DNA of 64,000 nucleotides from Phycisphaeraceae bacterium (GCA_023898685.1 CP060234.1:868001-932000); one strand, 5' to 3'. Positions 19,455 to 28,848 are shown, counted from the stretch's first letter. The notes: a model not told the origin generated them from the sequence alone. Numbers and translations: made by a program.

Positions 19455-19811
19455 TCAAGATCGGTCGTACGCCTCGCCGGGCTTCCGCTCGGCGGCACCG
19501 TCTCCAACAACGGCGCCGAGGCGAAATACGTCCTTGACCGGGAGTCCGTACGCGATAAAGGAATCCGCAGCGATATGGGCGGGCACGTGGCACAGAATCG
19601 CCCGCAGCGTTCGAGCTGCCTGCTCAGGATTCCACGACGAACTCGCCAACAACGCGTTCAAACTGTCAAGGTCGTCCAGCCAGTCCGTCATGTGGAACGC
19701 GAACTCATCCGCCGCGGCTTCGTCGAGATCCCACTCCCGCATCGCGGTAGCACGGAGTCGTTGCCAGAGCTCTGAGTCGTCAACCCGACCGTCCACGCCC
19801 CTACCCCTCAA
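19455..19811 (-). CDS. Hypothetical acidic protein
   Basis: This 118-residue protein uses a TTG start at 19811, in a TTGA overlap with the upstream PH-domain gene's stop; a GTG at 19796 is the alternative. It is rich in Asp and Ala, with helical segments (DEAAADEFAFHMTDWLDDLD and EQAARTLRAILCHVPAHIAA). No signal peptide, membrane segment or known motif is visible. The overlap implies translational coupling with the membrane protein upstream. The reading frame ends exactly at the border of the nested inverted-repeat element. Confidence 0.65.
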   Translation of the reverse strand: MRGRGVDGRVDDSELWQRLRATAMREWDLDEAAADEFAFHMTDWLDDLDSLNALLASSSWNPEQAARTLRAILCHVPAHIAADSFIAYGLPVKDVFRLGAVVGDGAAERKPGEAYDRS

Positions 19812-20341
19812 CTCATATCGATATCGCGCACGCCCCTGATCTGCCGCATCCGCTCGGTTGTCTCGCGGAAGTACTCGCGCACCTGCGCCGCGTTCTTGAT
19901 CGCCGGGAGCACGATCTGGGGCGTCCGCTCATCGGTGCTCGTCACCTCGATCGTTCCCAATCCCACGACGCGCTGGATGAGCGGCTGGACGAATCCCGTG
20001 TCGCGGACTCGGTAGAGCTCGACCTCCTCGGTCTGCCGCCCCAGGATGCCCCACTGCCATTTCAGCCGCTCGGTCGTCAGCGTGAACTTCGTCGACGAGA
20101 CCCTCAGCCAGCGATACCCGTAGAACGCCAGCGGGACGACCGAGATCAGGAACAGCCACCACACGCCCCAGTAGAACGACGCGACGATGAACAGGATCGG
20201 TAGCAGCACCACACAGAGCGCAAACCAGTGGGCGTTCACCCACTGGCTGGGGCTGCCGCTCCAGATCTCCTCTTCGGGCCCCTGCTTGGGCGGGGGCGGC
20301 GGGGCCGGTGGGGCGGGCTGTGAGATGTCGTCGTTGGTCAT
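19808..20341 (-). CDS. Membrane protein with bacterial PH domain (YdbS/YdbT-like)
   Basis: This is a 177-residue protein from the ATG at 20341; a GTG at 20356 is an alternative start. An N-terminal Pro-rich segment (QPAPPAPPPPPKQGP) and EEEIWSGSPSQWVNAHWF lead into two adjacent membrane helices (residues about 40-80). A bacterial PH-like domain follows (YRWLRVSSTKFTLTTERLKW...VELYRVRDTGFVQPL...GTIEVTS), the usual order in the YdbS/YdbT-like family. Such proteins are membrane-associated with poorly defined roles. The start of the next gene overlaps its stop codon. Confidence 0.82.
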   Translation of the reverse strand: MTNDDISQPAPPAPPPPPKQGPEEEIWSGSPSQWVNAHWFALCVVLLPILFIVASFYWGVWWLFLISVVPLAFYGYRWLRVSSTKFTLTTERLKWQWGILGRQTEEVELYRVRDTGFVQPLIQRVVGLGTIEVTSTDERTPQIVLPAIKNAAQVREYFRETTERMRQIRGVRDIDMS

Positions 20342-20521
20342 GTCGTCAGGGTACACGCCATTGCTTGGGCAAGCACCTCACGGCCTTTCGGTCGCGATTC
20401 CCGCTGAAAATCCCACAATGAGGTGGCCATTCGCGGCGTTCGGTCGCATCGTGGGTACAGGGCCGATCCGGCCGAGCGCAGAATGGCCGACGTTGCCCGC
20501 GCCATTGGGGAGAACGCAGAG

Positions 20522-21169
20522 ATGATCAGGACCGCCATCGCCATCGCCGCCGCCGCAGGGGTCGCATCGGCCGGCATCGAGATCACCGAGACCTGGACCG
20601 GCCTGTCCGGCGAGGACGGGACGCAGGACTGGATCGAGGTCACCTATTACGGCCCCGGGACGTTCGACACAGGCACGATCTACTACGACGACTCGAGCGC
20701 CAGCGTCGCCGACGGCGGCCTGCTCGACAGCTTCATCCTCTCCAACGGCGAGTCCGCGGTCTTCCTGCTCGACACCGCCCCCGTCGACGACCTGACCTAC
20801 TCCACCGCCATCGAGGAGTTCACCGCCATCTGGGGCCCGGTTCTCAACCTCGGCCACACCAACGGCGGCGGCGGGCTTGGCCAGAGCGGCGACGAGGCCT
20901 ACCTCCTCGACGCGGCCAACAACATCCTCGACGTCCTCGCCTACGCCGCCTCGGGCGACCTCGCCACATTCGAGAAGCTGGGCGGCATCACACGCCTCAG
21001 CGTCCTCGGCGAGAACGGAGCGTACGAGTCCAACCCCTTCTTCAATGACAATCTCGGCCTGCCCGACGACACCGCCACACTCATCGGCTCGCCGGGTGCT
21101 GTCCCGGCCCCCGCTACCGTGGCGTTGCTGGGTCTCGCCGGCCTGGGCGCCGCCAGCCGACGCCGCTGA
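20522..21169 (+). CDS. Exported lamin-tail-like protein with PEP-CTERM-type sorting tail
   Basis: This 215-residue protein has an ATG at 20522 with GGGGAG at 20507-20512. The signal peptide MIRTAIAIAAAAGVASAG is short. The mature part begins IEITETWTGLSGEDGTQDWI, which resembles the start of lamin-tail (LTD) domains. The C-terminus VPAPATVALLGLAGLGAASR followed by RR is a PEP-CTERM-like tripartite signal: proline motif, hydrophobic helix, basic cluster. It is therefore likely processed and displayed at the envelope. Function unknown. Confidence 0.82.
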   Translation: MIRTAIAIAAAAGVASAGIEITETWTGLSGEDGTQDWIEVTYYGPGTFDTGTIYYDDSSASVADGGLLDSFILSNGESAVFLLDTAPVDDLTYSTAIEEFTAIWGPVLNLGHTNGGGGLGQSGDEAYLLDAANNILDVLAYAASGDLATFEKLGGITRLSVLGENGAYESNPFFNDNLGLPDDTATLIGSPGAVPAPATVALLGLAGLGAASRRR

Positions 21170-21276
21170 GGCGAGGGCACGGGGCGCCGGCGCGTCGACT
21201 GCCTTTCGTGCGACGGTGCACACCGGTTGTTTTCCGCCCCATGCGCCGGCACAATGATGGCCGAAGGGGGCTCACC

Positions 21277-21831
21277 ATGTCCATCATCGCACTCTGGCTG
21301 CCGATTCTCGCCGCGGGCGTCGCTGTTTTCGTCGTCAGCGGCATCCTCTGGATGGCCCTGCCCATCCACAAGCCCGACATCAGGATGCTGCCCGACCAGG
21401 ACGCGTTCGACCGGGCCGTCTCTCCGCTCGGCCTCAAGCCCGGACTCTACATGTTCCCCAACTGCGCCGACGCGAAGGCGATGAAGGACGAAAGCTTCCA
21501 GAAACGCTGGGCCGCCGGGCCATGGGGCACGATCAACGTCATGGGCGTCCAGCCCAACTTCGCCCGCAACCTGGGGCTGACTTTCATCACGTTCCTCGTC
21601 GGCTCATTCCTGGTCGCCTACCTCTCCACCATCGCCCTCGCGCCCGGATCGGACGGGCACACCGTTTTCCGCTTCACCTTCACCACCGCCCTGCTCGGCT
21701 ACGCCCTGGGGGGCCTGCCCAACGCCTTCTTCCTGGGCACGCCGACCCGGTTCATCCTGACCTCCACGCTCGACGCGGCCCTGTACGCGCTGACCACCGC
21801 GCTCGTCTTCATGCTGCTCTGGCCGGGCTGA
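21277..21831 (+). CDS. Four-TM membrane protein of unknown function
   Basis: This 184-residue protein starts at the ATG at 21277 with AAGGGGG just upstream. Hydrophobic segments lie at residues about 3-24, 94-115, 125-147 and 158-182. The loop between the first two contains KPDIRMLPDQDAFDRAVSPL and KPGLYMFPNCADAKAMKD, a conserved-looking pattern not assigned to a known activity. It stands alone on the plus strand between two exported-protein genes. Confidence 0.78.
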   Translation: MSIIALWLPILAAGVAVFVVSGILWMALPIHKPDIRMLPDQDAFDRAVSPLGLKPGLYMFPNCADAKAMKDESFQKRWAAGPWGTINVMGVQPNFARNLGLTFITFLVGSFLVAYLSTIALAPGSDGHTVFRFTFTTALLGYALGGLPNAFFLGTPTRFILTSTLDAALYALTTALVFMLLWPG

Positions 21832-21909
21832 ACGCTCGGGGCCCGGCTCGCCGGCCCGATCGCCGGCCATCCGCCCTACGCTCACGGGTTGCTGATCCCG
21901 AGGACGACC

Positions 21910-24279
21910 ATGACCAAGACGCCGCTCGCCCGTGTCGCAGCGCTCGCGCTGCTCGCCGTGCTCACCACTCCGCTCTTCGCGCAGCTCCCCAAGTCGCCGA
22001 AGCCCCCCAAGACGACCTTCGACACCCCGAAGTCCAAGGAGCCCGCCGAGCCCCTGCCCGAACTCGTCGTCACCCACGACGACACCGAGATCGACCACTC
22101 ATGCCGCGTCGTCATCCCCGAGGGCACGATCATCCCCGATGCCAACGGTGACGGCGTGATCCACATCGCCGCCGACGGCATCACCGTCGAGTTCGCCGAG
22201 GGCTCGTCGCTCGTCGGCGCCGATTTCGACGGTCGCTGGGACCAGCTCACAGGTGTCGGCGTCCGCGCCCTCAACGCGAAGGGCGTCACGCTCCGCAATC
22301 TCCGCGTCCACGGCTACAAGATCGGCGTGCTCGTCGGGGGCGCCGACGGGCTCACCGTCGACACCGCCGACCTCTCCGACAACTACCGCAAGCACCTCGG
22401 CTCCACCCCCCTTCACGAGGATTCGAGCGACTGGCTCTTCCCCCACGACAACGACAACGACGAGTGGATCACCCGATACGGCGCCGCCCTCGCCGTGCAA
22501 CGGTCGGACCGGGTCACCATCCACGACGTCCGCGTCCGGCGGGGCCAGAACGGCATCATCCTCGACCGCGTCGACAACTCGAGGATCTACGACAACGACT
22601 GCTCGTTCCTCTCGGGCTGGGGCATCGCCCTCTGGCGCTCGAGCCACAACACGATCTGCCGAAACGCGTTCGACTTCTGCATCCGGGGCCACTCCGAGGG
22701 CGTCTACAACCGGGGCCAGGACTCCGCGGGCCTTCTCTTCTTCGAGCAGTGCAACGACAACTACGTAACGCAGAACTCGGCCACCCACTGCGGCGACGGG
22801 TTCTTCGGCTTCGCGGGCCGCGAGGCCCTGGGCCAGGCCCCCAGGCCCGCCGACGCCACGTGGGACTACGCCTCCGTCGGCTGCAACGGCAACAAGTTCG
22901 TCATCAACGATTTCTCCTACGCCGCCGCCCACGGCTGGGAGATGACCTTCTCCGAACGCAACCAGCTCTGGGGCAACACGATGATCGGCGACGCCATCTG
23001 CGGCGTGTGGGCCGGCTACAGCTCCGACACCGACATCCACTTCAACATGTTCAAGGACGACGGCGGCATGCCCTACGGCGACGAGGGCGGCGCGATCAAC
23101 ATCGAGCACGGCTCCGGCAACTTCATCAGCGAGAACACCTTCGTCAACAACACCACCGCGCTGCGGCTCTGGTGGGACGACGACGCCCAGACCCTCGCCC
23201 TCCCGGGCGTCAAGGCCTCAGACAAGGGCGTCTCGGGCAACATCTTCGTCCGCAACCGCATTGCGTTCAAGGACGACAACTCCTTCACCGGGCCACGCCA
23301 CAACGGCCGCACATTCCGCGGCATCTGGCTCGCCGACGCCGGGACGGGCCACTTCCGCGACAACTGCGTCGTCCCCAACCAGTGGGATATCGACGATCCG
23401 CGGTTCGTCCAGCACGACTTCGGCCCGAGCACCGAGCCCCCAGACGACGCGATCACCCTCCCGGCGATGGGCCGCGAGAACCGCATGACGCCCGGGAAGT
23501 CCAACCCCGTCGGCGCCCGCAAGGAGCTCGCGGGCCGGCAGAACATCGTCATGGGCGAGTGGGGCCCCTGGGACCACAAGTCGCCCATGGTCCGCCTCCA
23601 CGAGCACAAGGCGGGCGCCGATGTCTACGACGTCTTCGGCGTCGGCACGCCCGCCGTCGGCGTCAACGCCACCCCGCCTACGAGCGTCAACGTCACCGAG
23701 GTCCACGAGCCGAACACGCCCGCCCACGCCCGCGTCACCATCACCAACACCGCCCCGGGCGTCCATGCCTACACGCTCAAGGTGATGAAGGACGACTGGT
23801 CGGCCCCCATCTCGGGCGTCCTCGTCAACACCACCTGGAACGTCCGCCTCTGGTCGTGGAAGGCCAACCCCATGACCGACCTCGCCGCCTGGCGAGCCGA
23901 GGCCGATGGCGACAGCGTCATCCACACCACGCTCGATGGGATCGACCTGTTCTACCAGGGCCGGGGCCCCGTCGACATGGGCGAGATCACGCCCGAAGCC
24001 GCCGACAACGCCGGCGTCACCGCCGACCACTTCGGCACCATCGCCACCACCACCGTCCACCTCGACGCCGGCAAGTGGCGCATCCGCACCCTCTCCGACG
24101 ACGGCATCCGCCTCTTCGTCGACGGCGAGAAGAAGATCGAACGCTGGAACATCCACGGGCCGACGCCCGACGAGACGGTGATCACGCTCGACAAGCCCAA
24201 GGACGTGAATCTCAAGGTCGAGCACTTCGAGAACGACGGCTGGGCGGCGCTCGTCGTGTCCATCGAGCCGGCGGACTAG
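21910..24279 (+). CDS. Exported right-handed beta-helix protein with C-terminal PA14-like domain
   Basis: This 789-residue secreted protein has ATG 21910 preceded by GAGGAC, and the signal peptide ARVAALALLAVLTTPLFAQ. After a Pro/Lys linker, residues about 60-480 show the repeating short-strand pattern of parallel beta-helix/NosD-type proteins (GVTLRNLRVHGYKIGVLVGG; NSRIYDNDCSFLSGWGIALW). Residues about 690-785 resemble a PA14 domain (HLDAGKWRIRTLSDDGIRLF followed by VDGEK). Beta-helix proteins often bind or cleave polysaccharides, and PA14 domains often bind carbohydrates. No lyase catalytic triad was identified, so the activity is unknown. Confidence 0.85.
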   Translation: MTKTPLARVAALALLAVLTTPLFAQLPKSPKPPKTTFDTPKSKEPAEPLPELVVTHDDTEIDHSCRVVIPEGTIIPDANGDGVIHIAADGITVEFAEGSSLVGADFDGRWDQLTGVGVRALNAKGVTLRNLRVHGYKIGVLVGGADGLTVDTADLSDNYRKHLGSTPLHEDSSDWLFPHDNDNDEWITRYGAALAVQRSDRVTIHDVRVRRGQNGIILDRVDNSRIYDNDCSFLSGWGIALWRSSHNTICRNAFDFCIRGHSEGVYNRGQDSAGLLFFEQCNDNYVTQNSATHCGDGFFGFAGREALGQAPRPADATWDYASVGCNGNKFVINDFSYAAAHGWEMTFSERNQLWGNTMIGDAICGVWAGYSSDTDIHFNMFKDDGGMPYGDEGGAINIEHGSGNFISENTFVNNTTALRLWWDDDAQTLALPGVKASDKGVSGNIFVRNRIAFKDDNSFTGPRHNGRTFRGIWLADAGTGHFRDNCVVPNQWDIDDPRFVQHDFGPSTEPPDDAITLPAMGRENRMTPGKSNPVGARKELAGRQNIVMGEWGPWDHKSPMVRLHEHKAGADVYDVFGVGTPAVGVNATPPTSVNVTEVHEPNTPAHARVTITNTAPGVHAYTLKVMKDDWSAPISGVLVNTTWNVRLWSWKANPMTDLAAWRAEADGDSVIHTTLDGIDLFYQGRGPVDMGEITPEAADNAGVTADHFGTIATTTVHLDAGKWRIRTLSDDGIRLFVDGEKKIERWNIHGPTPDETVITLDKPKDVNLKVEHFENDGWAALVVSIEPAD

Positions 24280-24286
24280 CCCACCC

Positions 24287-24330
24287 GTCTCTTCGTCTCT
24301 CGATCTCTCCGTCTCTTCCCCTACTCCGTC
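24287..24330. repeat. Short-period CGTCTCT repeat array
   Basis: The array CCGTCTCTTCGTCTCTCGAT... lies between two convergent genes and runs up to the stop codon of the Dabb lipoprotein gene (stop 24321). It is the same sequence family as at 17577-17617 and 19199-19245. Confidence 0.6.
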
Positions 24331-24755
24331 TCATCCAGCACGTCGAACACCCGCATCTCCGCGATGCGGCTCTTCCACTTCTCCACCAGGCTCAGATGCC
24401 GCTCGTTGTCGAGGTAGGCGGCGTAGGCCGCCTCTGTCTTGAACCCGATGTACAGCCCCACGTTGTAGTCTCCGTCGACCATCTCGCGTCCGACGTCGAG
24501 GGGCCGCCCGCCGGCGTAGGCCACCACGCCCGCGATCCGCGGCATGTTCTCGTCGCAGTCCGCGAGCAGCTCGGCCCGGTCGGCCGGGTCTTTCAGCGAG
24601 AACAGCACGACGTGGCTGATCCGCGCGGGCCTCAGCCCCGACCCACCCGAGGCACAGCCCACCAGCATCGAGCACACGCACACCAACGCAACGCCCCACC
24701 AACGACACCCGGGCGCGAGCCCGGGTGTTCTGCTCGACGCACCGCCGCTCACCAT
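24321..24755 (-). CDS. Dabb-domain lipoprotein
   Basis: This 144-residue protein has an ATG at 24755 with GGGAGG just upstream, 14 bases after recJ. The signal (GVALVCVCSMLVGC) ends in a lipobox with Cys34. The mature domain RISHVVLFSLKDPADRAELL...MPRIAGVVAYAGGRPLDV...YNVGLYIGFKTEAAYAAYLDN matches the stress-responsive alpha/beta-barrel (Dabb) family, small dimeric ferredoxin-like folds. Lipid anchoring of a Dabb domain is common in planctomycetes. The N-terminal TPGLAPGC stretch is encoded by a perfect palindrome (24705-24728), so part of the signal region is repeat-derived. Confidence 0.85.
   Translation of the reverse strand: MVSGGASSRTPGLAPGCRWWGVALVCVCSMLVGCASGGSGLRPARISHVVLFSLKDPADRAELLADCDENMPRIAGVVAYAGGRPLDVGREMVDGDYNVGLYIGFKTEAAYAAYLDNERHLSLVEKWKSRIAEMRVFDVLDETE
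24705..24728. repeat. REP-like palindrome inside a coding sequence
   Basis: ACACCCGGGC at 24705-24714 and its complement at 24719-24728 are separated by GCGA. It shares the core CGGGC-N4/5-GCCCG with palindromes near 30.15, 31.37, 33.3, 33.4, 42.44 and 42.48 kb. Here it lies within the signal-peptide region of the Dabb lipoprotein gene. Confidence 0.75.
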
Positions 24756-24769
24756 GCCGACCTCCCGCG

Positions 24770-26590
24770 TCACGCCATCGCCGCCGGGGCGTTCCTTGTC
24801 ACAACATGCACCTCCGCCGCCGCGATCCTCGCGTCCACCAGCACCGGCTCGACCTTGCCCGAATACCCCGACACCTTGGGCTCGACCAGCACGTCGATCA
24901 ACTCGCCGGGCGTGAACCGATCGAGCATCTCCGCCCATCGCCACCCGATCGCCCGCACCGAGGCCGACGTCCCGGGCCCGACACCCCGCAGCCGCACACC
25001 CAGGTGATCCCCGTTCTTCCCGAAGGGCGCGGGTCTCCCATCCACCCGCACGCCACTCACCAGCAGCCGCACCGACGGATTCGCCCGCCCGAACGGAGCC
25101 AGACGCTCCAGTCGTGCGACCGCCGCCGGGATCAGCTCGTCCAGCGTCGCGTCACAGTCATACCGCGCGGTGCGCACGAGGTCGGCCGGCTCCAGCTCGC
25201 CGCCCACGCGCTCGAGGAACCGCTCGGTGAACGCGTCGAGCCGCCCAGCCTCGAGCTTGAGCCCCACCGCCATGTCGTGCCCGCCGAACGTGAGCAGATC
25301 ATCCGTGCACGCCCTGACCGCTCCGTGGAGATTGAACCCGTCGATCGATCGCCCCGACCCCACGCACAGCGAGCCGCCATCCCCCGAAGCCTGCACCTGC
25401 ATCAGGATCGCGGGCCTCGCGAACCGTTCGACAAGCCGAGAGCAGACGATGCCCACCACACCCGGGTGCCAGTCCTCGTGCGCCAGCACGATCGCCCGCC
25501 GGTCGTCGCCGGTCATGCCCGCCGCCTGGGCCAGCTCCGCCGCCTGCTCGAAGATCCGTTTCTCGGTCCGCTTGCGCTCGTCGTTCAGCCGGCACAGCCC
25601 CCGCGCGATCTCGTCCGCCCGGGCCCGGTCCTCGGTGGTGAACAGCTCCACCGCCTCCGCCGCGTGCCCCATCCGCCCGCTCGCGTTGAGCATGGGCCCC
25701 AGCCTGAACCCGACACTCTCCGCGTCGATCTTCTCGCCCGATAGCCCGGCCGCGTCGATGAGCGCCGTCAGCCCCGTGATCTCCGTCGTCCGGCAGCGGC
25801 TCAGCCCGAACCTCGTAATCACCCGGTTCTCATCAATCAGCGGCACCACATCCGCAACGGTCCCCAGCGCCGCGAGCGCCAAGAGGTCGAGCAGCAGCGT
25901 CCGGATCGGACCCGCGACCCTTTCCGAGCCCTCGTGCATCGTCGCGAGCCGCCATGCGATCTTGTACGCGACCCCCGCCCCGCACAACTCGCCGAACGGG
26001 TAGGCCGAGCCCGGCAGGCGCGGGTGCACGATCGCGTACGCATCGGGCGTGGGGTCGCCCGGCGCCGGCGGGTTGTGGTGGTCCGTGATGATCAAATCCA
26101 GCCCAGCGGCCCTCGCCGCCAGCGCCGGCTCGTGCGCCGTGATCCCGCAATCGACCGACACGACGACCCGCGCCCCGCGCGAGGCCAGCTCGGCCATCGC
26201 CGCTGGGTTGAGCCCATACCCCTCCTCGAGCCGGTGCGGCACGTACGCCGAAACGCTCGCCCCGGGTTCGAGCGCCCGCAACATGCGGTACAGGATCGTC
26301 GTCGCCGTGATCCCGTCGACGTCGTAATCCCCATAGACCACAATCGGCTCGCGATTCCGCGCCGCCGCCAGCATTCGTCCACACGCCCGGTCGATGCCGG
26401 GCAGCAGACCCGGGTCGTGCAATTGATGGAGCGACGGGTCCAGAAACGCGGCCGCGTCGGCGATGCCCCTCGCCACGAGCACCCGATCGACGAGGTCGCC
26501 CCCGGCGAGCACTTCCCCGCGCGGGGCCCACACCATCTTCCAGCCCCGCATTGTCGCCCCGCCGCCCCGCTCCACGACGCCTCCCTGCAT
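24770..26590 (-). CDS. recJ: Single-stranded-DNA-specific exonuclease RecJ
   Basis: RecJ is the 5'-3' ssDNA exonuclease of recombination and repair; here it has 606 residues. DHH-superfamily motifs are intact: VVYGDYDVDG (Asp88, Asp90, Asp92), SVDCGI, TDHHNP (170-172) and GAGVAYK. NASGRMGHAAEAVELF marks the linker to the DHHA1 domain, which carries SGRSIDGFNLHGAV and FGGHDMAVGLKLEAG. The C-terminal OB-fold part includes LAPFGRANPSV. ATG 26590 is annotated; ATG at 26551 (MRGWKMVWAP) is an alternative closer to the usual start. It leads the Dabb lipoprotein gene by 14 bases. Confidence 0.95.
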   Translation of the reverse strand: MQGGVVERGGGATMRGWKMVWAPRGEVLAGGDLVDRVLVARGIADAAAFLDPSLHQLHDPGLLPGIDRACGRMLAAARNREPIVVYGDYDVDGITATTILYRMLRALEPGASVSAYVPHRLEEGYGLNPAAMAELASRGARVVVSVDCGITAHEPALAARAAGLDLIITDHHNPPAPGDPTPDAYAIVHPRLPGSAYPFGELCGAGVAYKIAWRLATMHEGSERVAGPIRTLLLDLLALAALGTVADVVPLIDENRVITRFGLSRCRTTEITGLTALIDAAGLSGEKIDAESVGFRLGPMLNASGRMGHAAEAVELFTTEDRARADEIARGLCRLNDERKRTEKRIFEQAAELAQAAGMTGDDRRAIVLAHEDWHPGVVGIVCSRLVERFARPAILMQVQASGDGGSLCVGSGRSIDGFNLHGAVRACTDDLLTFGGHDMAVGLKLEAGRLDAFTERFLERVGGELEPADLVRTARYDCDATLDELIPAAVARLERLAPFGRANPSVRLLVSGVRVDGRPAPFGKNGDHLGVRLRGVGPGTSASVRAIGWRWAEMLDRFTPGELIDVLVEPKVSGYSGKVEPVLVDARIAAAEVHVVTRNAPAAMA

Positions 26591-26660
26591 CAGAAGTTCA
26601 CGATTGCCTCCCGATCCGCTAGGCTACCAGACGCACAAAGCCCTGTCGCCCCCGATCCCA

Positions 26661-26695
26661 TGTCCCTGATCCCTGATCCCTGATCCCTGATCCCC
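26661..26695. repeat. GATCCCT tandem heptad array
   Basis: About five copies of the heptamer TCCCTGA stand directly before the start codon of the adenosyltransferase gene (26700), where a ribosome-binding site would be expected. The same unit recurs at 37211-37287 and 7731-7815. Confidence 0.75.
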
Positions 26696-26699
26696 ACTC

Positions 26700-27329
26700 A
26701 TGGTCAAACTCAACAAGATCTACACCCGCACCGGCGACGACGGCACCACCGGCCTCGGCACGGGCCAGCGCGTCCTCAAAACCGACCCCCGCGTCACCGC
26801 CTACGGCGAGGTCGACGAGGCCAACGCCGCCCTCGGCCTCGTCGTCATCGCCGCCGTCGACGACGCCCACACCCCGCACGCCGCCGAGATCGCCGACATC
26901 GTCCGCGGCCTCCAACATGATCTTTTCGACGTCGGCGCCGACCTCTGCATCCCACCGACCGACGACGAGCAGCCAAACGCCGCGCTCCGTATCAACGAGA
27001 GCCAGGTTCACCGGCTCGAAGCGCTCATTGACCGCGCCAACACCCACCTCGCCCCGCTCCATTCCTTTGTCCTCCCGGGCGGCACCCATCTCGCCTCGAC
27101 CCTCCACCTCGCCCGCACCATCACGCGCCGCGCCGAGCGCGCCACGATCGCCCTCGCCGAGTCCGAGCCGGGCCGCGTGGGGCAGGCGGTCATCGCCTAC
27201 CTCAACCGCCTCAGTGATCTCCTCTTCGTCCTCGCCCGCCTCGCCAACAACGAGGGACGCGACGACGTTCTCTGGGTCCCGGGCGCCAACCGCGACGAAC
27301 CCGATCACCAGGAAAACCGGAAAGACTGA
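26700..27329 (+). CDS. Cob(I)alamin adenosyltransferase, PduO type
   Basis: This 209-residue enzyme transfers the adenosyl group of ATP to cob(I)alamin to form coenzyme B12. The PduO-type N-terminal ATP-binding loop KIYTRTGDDGTTGLGTG (residues about 6-22) is complete. So are VTAYGEVDEANAALG, TITRRAERATIAL and the C-terminal YLNRLSDLLFVLARLAN with the corrin-contact Arg/Asp/Phe region. Its ATG directly follows a heptad repeat array and no Shine-Dalgarno is seen. The next gene starts one base after its stop. Confidence 0.96.
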   Translation: MVKLNKIYTRTGDDGTTGLGTGQRVLKTDPRVTAYGEVDEANAALGLVVIAAVDDAHTPHAAEIADIVRGLQHDLFDVGADLCIPPTDDEQPNAALRINESQVHRLEALIDRANTHLAPLHSFVLPGGTHLASTLHLARTITRRAERATIALAESEPGRVGQAVIAYLNRLSDLLFVLARLANNEGRDDVLWVPGANRDEPDHQENRKD

Positions 27330-27330
27330 C

Positions 27331-28839
27331 GTGAGCCTCCCGACCTACGGCCCGGAAACCACGGAGTTCCACCGCGAATTCGCGGCCCAGACCGGAACGC
27401 TCCTCCGGCGTCGTCTCCTCTGGTTCATCGCCGTGTGGGGTGGGCTGGGCCTGCTCGGCTCCTTGCCCCTCTGGCTCTCGATCATCGACCACTTCGTCGG
27501 CCTGGGAATCTTCAAGGAGTCGCTCGCCCACAGGCTGTGGGGCGGCGACAGCCCCTGGCTCTACCTCGGCACAGATCTCGCCTGGCTCGCCGGATACGCC
27601 GCGGCCCTCCTGCTCGCCCTCCGCCGCGACGTCCCGCGGCAGCACATCGTCTGGATCAGCATCGCGCTGATCACCCTCGACGGGCTCTTCGGCGTTGTGC
27701 TCCGGGCCGCGGGCGTCGGTTTCCCCGGCGGCCTGTTCTTCTTCACCGTCTCCCACCTCGTCGCCTCGATCGTCTTCCCCTGGTCGGCCCGCCAGGCCAT
27801 CATCCCCGCCATCATCGTCCTCACCATCAGCGCCGCCAGCCGGCTGCTCATCGAGGTGGGCGTGTCCGACACCGGCAAGACCCAATACAGCCTCCAGTTC
27901 TTCGCCATCATGTTCAGCCTCTTCCTCCCCGTCCCGGGCTGCCTCATCGCCTGGATGCGCTACTCCCAACGCCTGGGACAGCACCGCCTCACGTTCGTCC
28001 AGAAACGCTACGGCTCGCTCCGCCAGGAGCTCGCCTACGCCCGCGCCATCCACGAGAGCCTCTTTCCGGCGCCACGCACCGGCGGAACCGTCTGCTTCAC
28101 CTACAAGTACGAGCCCATGCGCCAGATCGGGGGCGACTACCTCCACGCCTCCACCTGCCCCACCGCTGACGGCCGCGACGAGTGCCTCTGCCTCGTCCTC
28201 CTCGACGTCACAGGGCACGGCATCCCCGCCGCGCTCACCGTCAACCGCCTCCACGGCGAGATCGAACTCCTCTTCGCCGACGATCCCCTCGTCGAACCCG
28301 GTCGCGTGCTCGCCCGCCTCAACCGCTACGTCCACCTCACCCTGGCGCGACACTCGATCTTCGTCACCGCCCTGTGCCTCCGCGTCGATCCGCTCGAGGG
28401 CACGCTCGAATACGCCAGCGGCGGGCACCCCCCCGCATTCCTCCGCGCCGTCGATGGCACCCTTAACAACCTCGACTCCACCGCCTTCGTGCTCGGCGCC
28501 TGCGAAGACGCCGAATTCGACCCGGGCCAGATCACCATCCCCTTCGGCCCCGGTGATTCGCTCATCGCCTACACCGACGGCGCCACCGAGGCCCGCACCG
28601 AGACCGGCCAGATGCTCCGCATCGAAGGCATGCGCCGCCTCCTCGCCGAACCCGGACGAGTCGAGCCGGGCGTCTGGCCCGAGCGACTCCTGACCGCCGT
28701 CACCAGCCACCGCGACGGCCGACCCGCCGAGGACGACACCCTCGTCGTCGAGATCTTCCGCTGCCTCCGCGACCGGCCGCGCGCGCCCAAGACCGCCCCG
28801 GCCGCGACCGCCGCCGCCACCAGGCCCCAGGGCTTCTGA
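27331..28839 (+). CDS. Membrane-bound PP2C-type (SpoIIE/RsbU) serine phosphatase
   Basis: This 502-residue protein has a GTG at 27331, one base after the adenosyltransferase stop. Residues about 25-200 hold about five to six transmembrane segments. A short coiled linker follows, then a SpoIIE-type PP2C phosphatase domain: AIHESLFPAPRTGG, YKYEPMRQIGGDYLHA (metal-binding Asp), LVLLDVTGHGIPAALTVNRL, LEYASGGHPPAFL, SLIAYTDGATEA and the final AEDDTLVVEI. Such enzymes usually dephosphorylate anti-anti-sigma proteins or regulate partner switches in response to membrane signals. No partner kinase is nearby, so its target is unknown. Confidence 0.9.
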   Translation: MSLPTYGPETTEFHREFAAQTGTLLRRRLLWFIAVWGGLGLLGSLPLWLSIIDHFVGLGIFKESLAHRLWGGDSPWLYLGTDLAWLAGYAAALLLALRRDVPRQHIVWISIALITLDGLFGVVLRAAGVGFPGGLFFFTVSHLVASIVFPWSARQAIIPAIIVLTISAASRLLIEVGVSDTGKTQYSLQFFAIMFSLFLPVPGCLIAWMRYSQRLGQHRLTFVQKRYGSLRQELAYARAIHESLFPAPRTGGTVCFTYKYEPMRQIGGDYLHASTCPTADGRDECLCLVLLDVTGHGIPAALTVNRLHGEIELLFADDPLVEPGRVLARLNRYVHLTLARHSIFVTALCLRVDPLEGTLEYASGGHPPAFLRAVDGTLNNLDSTAFVLGACEDAEFDPGQITIPFGPGDSLIAYTDGATEARTETGQMLRIEGMRRLLAEPGRVEPGVWPERLLTAVTSHRDGRPAEDDTLVVEIFRCLRDRPRAPKTAPAATAAATRPQGF

Positions 28840-28848
28840 GTTCGGCCC

